The notes beneath the pieces were generated by a model. It was not told the origin of the DNA. It ran no database searches and saw only the letters and a program-made list of their open reading frames with translations. Below are positions 55,917 to 64,000 of a stretch of DNA of 64,000 nucleotides, piece after piece (position 1 is the first letter of the stretch; each line of letters starts with the position of its first letter). The stretch spans positions 13,364,501 to 13,428,500 of the forward strand of contig CM060880.1 in the NCBI GenBank assembly GCA_030762935.1, read 5' to 3'. The position numbers and the translations under genes were made by a program. Source of the DNA: Hymenopus coronatus (Eukaryota; Arthropoda; Insecta; Mantodea; Hymenopodidae).

Positions 55917-56702
55917 TATTTTACTTTCTCTATACGTGCTATGTACATAGTGTATAGAGGAAGTATTGTATTCCACCCAAAAATTCGATACCGAGATTTC
56001 ACCGGAAATACATGTTTTAGGACCCCCTGAATAAAAAAAAAAAAAAAAAAAAGCATTTCCAGAAAAAGGTCCGTGTGTATGTGTATGTGTGTGTGTGTCT
56101 GTGGACAGCATAGCTCAAAAACGAAAATACCGTGGAATACTAACTTGGTATTTAGATTTCGTATCTTTCAAGGAAGCGAAACGAAGATTTTCAAGAAAAT
56201 CCCCCCACCCCAACTACCCTTTACATGGAAAAATTTTCGAAAATTTTGATTTTCTAAAAAATGGCTCTAGCGATTTTGAATAAAATCCCGTATATTAAAG
56301 ATATTTACATACCAAATAAAATGTATATCTTGATTTTTCTGGGAATATCCTCTGAAGAGCTCTTTATTCTGGATCAATTTTGCTATATTTTGTTTAACTA
56401 CTAAACGGTAAGAGATAGAACTTTTCTCAGACAGGAAGTGTCCGTTTTTCTTTTGTTCTACTCCTGGCCAAGCAAGGAAGCGATTTGCAATGACAATCGA
56501 ATAACGACAGCTTTTAAAACAATTGACTATCGGTTTAGCTTAGTGTATTCCCTTATTTTCGTTCTTCATGTAAGGAACTAAGTAGTAAGAGCATTCTGCT
56601 AATGATTATCTCGATTAGCAAGGTGCAGGAAGAAGAATAATGTTATGTAAGAAATTTGTAGAAGAGCTAGAGAAAGTCATATGAGTGTAACACATCAGTT
56701 TT
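55917..56702 (-). mobile_element. HE1 element with internal deletion
   Basis: A consensus-like palindrome (CTCTATACGTGCTATGTACA), an A-run of about 19 at 56032-56050 and a short TG tract. AAGAGATAG joins AACTTTTCTCAGACAGG, dropping about 120 bp. The 5' end is GCTAGAGAAAGTCATATGAG with ACACATCAGTTTT. Confidence 0.85.
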
Positions 56703-57885
56703 GTTTAATAAAAATCCTTAGAGCAATGTTTTTAGAAAATGAAAAGAATTCAATATTTTCGTGGGTAACTGTTACATCGGTTGCTGAGGGAATTTTCTCG
56801 AACATCTTCTTTTCACAGTGTCTGGTCCAAGTGCGGCTTTCAAAACAGATTCTGACTTTAAAGTCTGCAACTGTTGAGTTCTTAAGAGAACTCTATACTT
56901 TCCTTTTAAGAGGTTTATAATCAGACCCGACTTTGACAAGATTACGCAGGCGAGTTCCTTCATCGTTGAATGAGAAAGAAGTAATTATGCACAGTGTTCG
57001 AACAGAAGTTTGCGAAATGAGAAGGCTTTCAGGTGAGTTACTTTTCCTTTTTTGTTTGCAAGATATTGAAGGAGTAGTTGGTCGTAATTAAAGCGGGCCG
57101 AGAGATGATGCTGTAAAACAAAATTAAGAGGTCGTGTTGCTGTGAATACTGTCATTAGCAGTACGTTTTCATTAAAGGAAGCCGAGCAAGGCCGAACTAT
57201 CGAATTTCCAGCCTTCGAACCCCGCTGGGACATGCTGCTTCCTAGCTTTATAACATTTTGCAAGTGTTAACTTTCTTCCGCTAGGGGGCAATAAATATAC
57301 AGCACGTGTTTTCTCAAAGAAATTCTCCTTGCACAACTTGCCGCGTTTTAATCCCCATATGCAGTCACCAAATTCGTTATTTATTTTCTCATAGTTTTGC
57401 TATACTTTCTAATTTCTTATTATTGCAAACTCTTAAAAAAATATTATCACCTTCCTGTGACTTTATCTTATCACAGTTAGGTTAATAACATTTGTACACT
57501 TTTATCTATTTCAGATTAGTCGACACAAACGTATTCAGAAATGTTGTATTGCAACATTCCCTATAGATACAGGAAACTATTTAAACTATAGTCAAATCTT
57601 TGGAAAAGCGGGTTGCTATATGCTGACTTTGAATTGACATACTCTTTGAGTAATATCTCGAGAAACAAAACTGACCTAGCACTTAAGATAGTCCTATTAA
57701 TATCTCGGAAATGGTTAATTGCAGAAAAATATTTCAAATTTAACTATATGGTTTAAACAGATTTCAGTAGTACAGTGCACTACAGGGTTACTTGCTCTAC
57801 TTACTATGTAGCTAGAGAAGGCATTGCATTTTCTCCTAAACTTTGGTATCGAGATTTCAGTGTATGAGGCGCCTTGAATTTAAAA
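56703..57885. other. Unassigned stretch
   Basis: About 1.2 kb. A minus-strand B-box-like CAGCGGGGTTCGAAGGCTGG at about 57227-57208 suggests a decayed tRNA head. A short HE1 scrap lies near 57800-57870. No credible gene. Confidence 0.35.
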
Positions 57886-59592
57886 AAACCTGATGTCTTC
57901 CATTCAGATGACTTTCTATACATCTCTACAATAAATTATCGTTAAAAAGCTGATTCTTCTGTTAACTTCGTGCTAATCGAGCAACATTAGCAGAAATAGT
58001 CTTATTACTTGCCTCCTTGTAAGTAGAAGTGCAATAAGGGAGTACCATAGATTAAAGGATAGTCCAAAGCTGGTTGCTATGTGACTGAAGTTCCTTTGTT
58101 TGTATGGACAGGAGTTTACAAATTCCCGTACGAGAAAAGTATAAGTTTTTCAAAGCTGAAATGAATATCAAAGATCAGGTCAAAATGGTCAACTCCCCGA
58201 AGAAAAAAAAAAATGTATTAACATAGATTGTGTGTTTTAATGAGATCTACATTTTTGGTTCAGTAATTACTTTCTCCATACGCACTATGTACACAGTGTA
58301 TAGAGAAAGTATTATACTCCACCAAAAATTCGATACCGAGATTTCACCGGAAATATATGTTTTAGGGTCCCCAATATCCAAAAAAAGCATTTTCACAAAA
58401 AGGTCCGTGTGTGTGTGTGTGTCTGTCCGTGTCTGTGAGCACGATAACTCAAAAACGAAAAGTCGGTAAAATACCAAACTTGGTATTTAAGTTTAATATC
58501 TTCCAGGGATGCGACACGAATTTTTTAAGAAAAATCCCCCCACCCCCAACTACCCTTTACATGGAACTTTTTTCGAAAATTTTGATTTTCTCAAAAATGG
58601 CTAACGATTTTGATTAAAATTTCGGATACTAAACATATTTAACTGACAAATGAAATGTATATCTGGAATTTTCTGGGAATAGCCTCTGAAGAGTAGTTTA
58701 TTCTGGATGAATTTTACTAAATTTTGAATGTCTGCTAAACCGTAAGAGATGGACAAAAACTTACTACACAAAAAATATAGAGCACTTTAAAACACACAAT
58801 TTATGTTATATACGTTTTTTCGTGGAATCCGTCGTTTTTGTGACATCACTTATTTTTTATCTCTGCTATGAAAAACGTATACTTTTCTCATACAGGAACT
58901 TGTCAACTCCTATCCATATAAACAAAGGAACTTCATTGACATGGCAAGCAGCTTTTGGCTATCACTTTAACCTACGGTTGTCCCTTATATTGCTTCTACT
59001 TACAAGGAAGCGAGTAATAAGACTATTTCTGCTAATTTTTTCTGATTAGCATAAAGTAAATAGAAGTATAAGCTTTTTAAGAATTATTTGTTGCAGGGAT
59101 ATGGAGAAAGTCATGTGAATGGTACACATCAGATTTTTTTTGTCTTATCTCTTACGGTTTACTAGTTATGCAAAATTTCGAAAAATTCATCCAGAATAAA
59201 GTAGTCTTCAAAGGGTATTTCAAGAAAATTCGAGATATACATTTTATTTGGCATGTAAAAATCTTAAATATCACAGATTTTAATCAAAAATTTTAGGAAA
59301 ATAAAAATTTTCGAAATTTTCCCATGTAAAGGTTAGTTGGTGGTGGGGGGATTTTCTTGAAAATCTTACTGTCGCATCCTTGGGAGATACTGAACTTGAA
59401 TACCAAGTTTGGCATTTAACGGACACACACACACACGACCCTTAAAATACCTTTTTTTTTTTTTTTTTATTATTCAGAGGGTTACAAAACAAATATTTCC
59501 GGTGAAATCTCGGTATCGAATTTTTTGGTGCAGCACAATAGCTTCTCTATACACTATGTACAGAGTACGTGTAGGGAGGGTAAAAACGGTAG
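57886..59592 (+). mobile_element. HE1 element split by a second HE1 insertion
   Basis: The 5' part (57886-58266) ends ATCTACATTTTTGGTTCAGTAA. The 3' part (59140-59592) resumes TGTCTTATCTCTTACGGTTT and ends at a worn palindrome, TACGTGTAGGGAGGGTAAAA. Together they are one copy broken at the T-run after GTAGTAAG. The CA tract is (CA)7 near 59423-59437, next to a T-run of 20. Confidence 0.85.
58267..59139 (-). mobile_element. HE1 reference copy, complete, inside another HE1
   Basis: Because it sits inside a known sequence, its ends can be read directly. The palindrome end begins TTACTTTCTCCATACGCACT, with arms pairing over about 18 bp around ATGTACACAGT. Next come ATTCGATACCGAGATTTCACC, a (GT)n tract (58408-58421), and AAATACCAAACTTGGTATTT, a near-perfect dyad. 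Further on are GGATGCGACACGAA, a C-run, TTTTCTGGGAATAGCC, AACCGTAAGAGATGGACAAA, and GTAATAAGACTATTTCTGC. The far end is GATATGGAGAAAGTCATGTGAA with ACACATCAGATTT. No frame is conserved among copies. Structure (terminal hairpin, short offset inverted repeats, internal microsatellite) suggests a non-autonomous Helentron of the DINE-1 type; this is inference. Confidence 0.85.
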
Positions 59593-59942
59593 CCGAGGCC
59601 GCTAGACGCCGATTTCGTGTGTCATTTTAATTTAGGACGCCATGGCCCCGTCCTATTTGCTTATTCTTTAAAATATGAAATAAGTATTTTGAGGAAACTG
59701 ATTTGCCGTTGAATAAGAAGCAGAAGGACCCGGCGTACACGAGAGTATGTTGCTGTGAACATAAGTGTAATGCGCTCGACGGTGAAGCAGTGCGCTGCAG
59801 TGTCGCAGAGGACAGTGAAAAGAATATGGCACGTAGAGCTTCATTTTCACCCCTTCTACAGGCTTCAGACTTTCTCTTTTGTAAAGAAATGTTAAATTAA
59901 TGAAGATATTGACAGATTATAGATATCTGACGAATCACAGTT
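59593..59942. other. Spacer, nothing recognised
   Basis: Short overlapping frames on both strands, without family features. Confidence 0.3.
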
Positions 59943-60077
59943 TTACTTTCTCTACACGTACTATGTACACAGTGTACAGAGAAGGTATTGTATTGTACCC
60001 AAAAATTCTATACCGAGTTTTCACCGGAAATACGTGTTTTGGGCTCTCCTGAATGCAAACAAAAAATGAGAAAAGCT

Positions 60078-60127
<50 letters not shown>

Positions 60128-60925
60128 TGTGTCTGTCTGTGGGCACAAAAACGAAGATTCCGTTAAGTACCAAACTTGGTATTTAAGTTTAGTATCTCCC
60201 AGGGATGCCATTCAAAGATTTTGAGAAAAATTCTCCCCTTCCAAACTACCCTTTACATGGACAAAATTTCGAAAATTTTTAATTTCTCAAAAATGACTAA
60301 TGACTTTGATTGAAATACCGCATATTACAGATATCTATATGGCAAATAAAATGTATATCTTGCATTTTCTGGGAATAACCTCTGAAGAGTACTTATGCTG
60401 GATGAATTTTACGGAATTTTGAATAACTGCTAAACCGTAAGAGATGGACAAAAACTTACTACACAAAAAATGTAGAGCACGTTAAAGCACACAATTTATG
60501 TTATATAAATTTTTTTCGTGGAGTTGATCTTTTTTGAAATATTCCTTGTTTTTGGTTTCAGCTTTGAAAAACATATTTTTCTCATACAGGAATTTGCCAA
60601 CTCGTGTCCACACAAACAAACGAACTTCAGTCACATGACAACCAGCTTTAGACTAATACTTTAACTTATGGCGGACAGTTGTAAACTCCTGGCCCTGCAT
60701 AGAAATGGATTTCATCCACATGGCAATCCGCTTTTAAAATACTTGACTATCGTTTTATCCTAGTGTATTCCCTTATTTTCCTTCTTCTTGCAAGGAAGCA
60801 GGTAATTGAGACAATTTCGGCTAATGTTTATAACGATTATCATAAAGTGGATAGAAGAATAGGCTTCTTAACAGTAATCTGTTACAGCGATGTAGAGAAA
60901 GCTATGTGAATGGAACAATTCACAT
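59943..60925 (-). mobile_element. HE1 element, full length, long (GT)n, chimeric 5' end
   Basis: Palindrome CTCTACACGTACTATGTACA, (GT)n of about 24 units at 60080-60126. Near 60665 the sequence AACTTATGGCGG is followed by a second pass through the TGTAAACTCCTGGCC to ACTTGACTATCG block. A subtype-switching duplication of about 110 bp is therefore present. The 5' end is GATGTAGAGAAAGCTATGTG. Confidence 0.85.
60080..60126 (+). repeat. (GT)n microsatellite
   Basis: It lies at the fixed HE1 microsatellite position and is the longest GT run of the window. Confidence 0.95.
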
Positions 60926-61209
60926 GTTAATAAATCAACATCAACAATTTGTTACTAAAGTAAATTAACATGCATTCTTATTGATAAATTTACGCGGTAA
61001 TTAGTGCTTTAGAATAAATTAATGTATTTGCACATGTTCGCAGCGGGCTCTATTGCTGAGCGGTGACCGCAGTGATCGTTCGCTTCAAATGAGTGGCCAA
61101 TATTCACGAACTGTGAATTTTTCATTGATATCGCAGCCATATTCACAGTGGGCAATTATCCCTAGTCTCGATATTGCTCACCCCGCAATGTCACAGAAAT
61201 GTTACAACT
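60926..61209. other. Spacer, nothing recognised
   Basis: No repeat block or coding signal. Confidence 0.3.
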
Positions 61210-61480
61210 TGATTTTTACTTCTTCTATACGTACTATATACATAGTGTATAGAGAAGATATTGCATTCCTTCCAAAAATTCGATACCGAGATTACACTGG
61301 AAATACAGGTTTTAGGTTCTATTATACATATAAAAAAAAAGCATTTTCAGAAAAAGGTCCGTGTGTCTGTGAACCCGATAATTCAAATAAGAAAAGTCGG
61401 TAAATACCAAACTTGGTATTTAATTTTAGTTTCTTCCAAGGATACGACACGAAGATTTTGAGAAAAATCCCTCGCTTTAG
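61210..61480 (-). mobile_element. HE1 3' half
   Basis: Palindrome TTCTATACGTACTATATACA, then the body to GACACGAAGATTTTGAG, ending in a jump from AAAAATCCCTCG to the CTTTAGCCTAATATATTCCC block. Confidence 0.75.
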
Positions 61481-61499
61481 CCTAATATATTCCCTTATT

Positions 61500-62140
61500 T
61501 CTCTGGTTGTCTTGTGGTTGAAATCCGTTTCTATGTAGGGCCAGGAGTTTACAACTTACCGCCTGAGAAAAGTTTAAGTATTTTAAATCTGAAACAACAA
61601 GGAATATCTCAGAAATGGTCAATTCAACTAAAAAAATATTCATAACATATATTATGTGTTTTAAGTGATCTACATTTTTTGTGTAGCTAGTTTTTATCTA
61701 CCTCTTACGGTTTATCAGCTATCGCAAATTCTAGATATACATTTTATTTGTCAGGTAAATATCTTTAATACACGACATTTTAATCAAAATCGTTACAGCC
61801 ATTTTTTGAGAAAATCAAAGTTTTCCAAAAAGTTCCATGTAAAAGGTATTTTGGTTGAGGGATTTACTTCAAAATCGCCGTGTCGTATTCTAGTAAGATG
61901 CAGAGCTTAAATATCGAGTTTGTTAGTAACCGCCTTTTGTTTTTGAAAAAAAAAACTCATACACACACACACACACACACACATGGACCTTATTTTTCTC
62001 TTTCTCCCAAAAATGCTTATTTTTATCCCTCCAGGAAGCTTCAAAACACGTGTTTCTGGTAAAATTTAGGTATTGACATTTTGGGTGGAATACAACACCT
62101 TCTATGTAAATTGTACTTAGGAGCTGGAGAAAGTAAAAAG
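61500..62140 (+). mobile_element. HE1 element, 5' truncated
   Basis: From GTGGTTGAAATCCGTTTC through GGTCAATTCAACTAAAAAAA, a (CA)n of about 10 units (61963-61982), to a reduced palindrome closing GGAGAAAGTAAAAAG. Confidence 0.7.
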
Positions 62141-63171
62141 TGATGAGAACCAGAAATGTAACTTTTAGGATGTATTTGAAGTGTAAAATGAGTAATTACT
62201 TGACAGTTGAGAGGCGTGTAGCGACTTATGTTGGTGCCATAAAGCAGGGCATGTCGCAGCAACCAAGCACGTGCCATGCTGCAGACCGGAGGGTTTAATA
62301 AGCGTTTCATTACGTGGTGCTGTTTCCCGAGTGTCATTACTGAGGGAAAGAAACGGAAATCCGCTCGCTCTACCTCTCAGCAAAATTACCATCGTTACAG
62401 CATTCTCTTTCTTCTCCGTACCTGCCTGCATATGAGGCCCCACGTCATTATCGTCAACCTGTCTCCCCAATATCTCCTCATACGTGAAGAAAATCTTGCC
62501 AATAGTGACAAAATAAAGCTGAGCATCCAAAAGATTATGAAAAACAAATTAGTAGGTATATATTTGTTAAAAGCCAAAATATATTTTCCTTTAATTCAAG
62601 TTTAAAAGTGGAGTCATAGCAAACATATATGGGAATAAACCTATAAAAGTATTATATAAAATAATAGAGTAAGTAAAATAAATGTAGATGCTTATTAATC
62701 TTTTTCTGTCCAATTAAAAGTTTAAATTCTTCTAAACCTGTTCTCATAATCCTTCCAAAGGCACTACCAAAAAAAAATGGTTTAAATGACCATGAATGTT
62801 AGGTGATAGGTAATGGACTGGCCATCCACTCAAAGCCAAATGTTGCAAGATCAAATCCCAGAGACTTTGGTAAAGGAGCTCTAGTATAATAATCGGTGTG
62901 ACGCTTGGAAGCTAATAGAGTTACATTTGGCTGTAGTTATGTCGGTTTTACTCTTTTATTTATTCAAAAAAATCACTGCAATTTTAGGGCAAAAATTGTA
63001 TATATTTATACATAAAACAGTCTTGTTTAGTTGTGTTTATGGGTGAAGGTTAGTATAACATGACATTAATCCTATAGTATAACCCTATTTGTATAGATAC
63101 GCTTAAAACATGCGGACAGGCAACAAAGGGTTCAGGGTTCGATGTAGATTCACTTTATAAGTTTAGTTTTT
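62141..63171. other. Unassigned stretch
   Basis: About 1 kb. A 121-codon minus frame (62530-62165) and a 109-codon plus frame (62276-62605) overlap. Neither shows a family signature. AGATCAAATCCCAGAG at 62850-62865 resembles a B box, and GGACTGGCCATCCACTC precedes it, so a decayed tRNA-like head is possible. Confidence 0.35.
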
Positions 63172-63980
63172 TTATTTTCTCTATACGTACTATGTACATA
63201 GTGTATAGAGAAGGTATTGCATTGTACCCAAAAATTCGATACCGAGATTTCACCGGAAATATATGTTTTGAGACACCTGAATCCAAAAAAGGCATTTTTA
63301 GAAAAATGTCCGTGTGTTTGTTTGTATGTATGTGTGTGTGTGTCTGTGTCTGTGGGCAGCATAGCTCAAAAACGAAAAATCTTCCAAGGATGCGACACGA
63401 AGATTTTCAAGAAAAAAATGGCTCTAACGTTTTTCATAAAAATATATATTAAAGATATATACTTGACAAATAATATGTAAATGTTGAATTTTCTGGGAAT
63501 AGCCTCTGAAGACTACTTTATTCTGGATGAATTTTACGGAATTCTGTGTAACTGGTAAACCGTAAGAGATAGACAAAAACTTACCACACAAAAATGTAGA
63601 GCACATTAAAACACATAACTTGTGTTATATACCTTTTTTTTCGTGGAGTTGATCGTTTTTTAGATATTCCGTTTTTTTTTGTTTTTTTTTTTTGTTGTTG
63701 TTTTTTTTTTTTTTAGTTTCAGCCTTAATAAACTTATATTTTTCTCAACTCCTGTCCATACAAAGAAACTTCAGTCACATAGCAACCATCTTTTGCTATC
63801 ACTTTAACCTATGTTATGCCCTTATTTCGCTTCTAGTTACATGGAAGCGAGTAATAAGACTATTTCTGCTAATTTTTTCTAACTTAGCGTGAAGTAAATA
63901 GAAGCATAAACTTTTTAACAAACATTTGTTGCAGAGATATAGAGAAAGTCATGTGAATGCATTACATCAGATTTTTTTTT
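63172..63980 (-). mobile_element. HE1 element, near full length
   Basis: Consensus-like palindrome CTCTATACGTACTATGTACA, TG-rich tract near 63308-63350, then a deletion that removes the dyad and C-run (AAAAACGAAAAATCTTCC). T-runs expand the 63666-63716 block. The 5' end is GATATAGAGAAAGTCATGTG with TTACATCAGATTTTTTTTT. Confidence 0.85.
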
Positions 63981-64000
63981 GTTGGTATTTAATTATAAAT

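Noticed and set aside
62165..62605. Overlapping 121-codon minus and 109-codon plus frames
   Set aside because: Mutually overlapping, no recognisable motif; within the range of chance open frames in 64 kb.
10033..63480. Recurrent reading frames in HE1, for example those containing KTCISGEISVSNFWV or RYRDFTGN
   Set aside because: They recur because the same non-coding repeat recurs. Frames shift and stop differently in each copy and the simple-repeat tract reads through as poly-Thr/His or poly-Cys/Val. No frame is conserved, so these are not a gene family.

Overview
This looks like gene-poor, AT-rich nuclear DNA from a large, repeat-laden animal genome. I lean towards an arthropod, because the remains of Jockey-like LINEs, a mariner-like transposase, a hAT transposase and several tRNA-derived SINE families occur together. 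That is an inference, and I cannot name the species. There are no operons, no bacterial-style gene packing and no complete conserved protein gene. The only host-gene candidate I would put forward is a small two-exon model at 9107-9376 with a poly(A) signal at 9427. Nearly every open reading frame above 60 codons lies inside a repeat or has no recognisable family.

The dominant feature is one dispersed family, called HE1 here: roughly 0.8-0.95 kb when complete, in about 45 pieces on both strands. By my hand tally it covers about 24 kb, over a third of the window. One end carries a near-perfect palindrome (core TACTATGTACATAGT). The other carries a short dyad, ATGTG-N7-CACAT, followed by ACTTTCTCTACA, which is an inverted match to TGTAGAGAAAGT at the palindrome end. 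A (GT)n/(CA)n tract sits at a fixed internal position, copies abut head to tail, and insertions fall in T-runs without an obvious target duplication. Together these resemble the non-autonomous Helentron elements (HINE/DINE-1 group). I use the palindrome end as 3' when giving strands. Assignment to that group is inference.

Layout. 1-5.9 kb: a SINE, HE1 copies, a non-HE1 stretch with weak CxxC fragments, and two fold-back repeats. 6.3-7.1 kb: a dead LINE. 7.7-9.5 kb: two SINEs and the small gene candidate. 10-17.5 kb: scattered HE1 copies separated by unassigned DNA and a locally duplicated repeat. 17.5-31.7 kb: dense HE1, SINE mosaics and a LINE end at 26.2-27.1 kb. 32.1-32.4 kb: another LINE 3' end. 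34.2-35.5 kb: an 87-bp tandem array of about 15 units. 39-41 kb: SINE-C copies, a mariner remnant and SINE-A. 42-50.8 kb: tandem HE1 copies and a hAT remnant at 46.8-47.15 kb. 50.8-64 kb: SINE heads and many HE1 copies, two of them interrupted by other elements.

The window is best read as a layered record of transposition: older LINE, hAT and mariner fragments, a very successful HE1 family that inserts into itself, and SINEs inserted into HE1. Strands, ends and copy numbers were read by eye; outer boundaries carry an uncertainty of about 5-20 bp, more for fragments.
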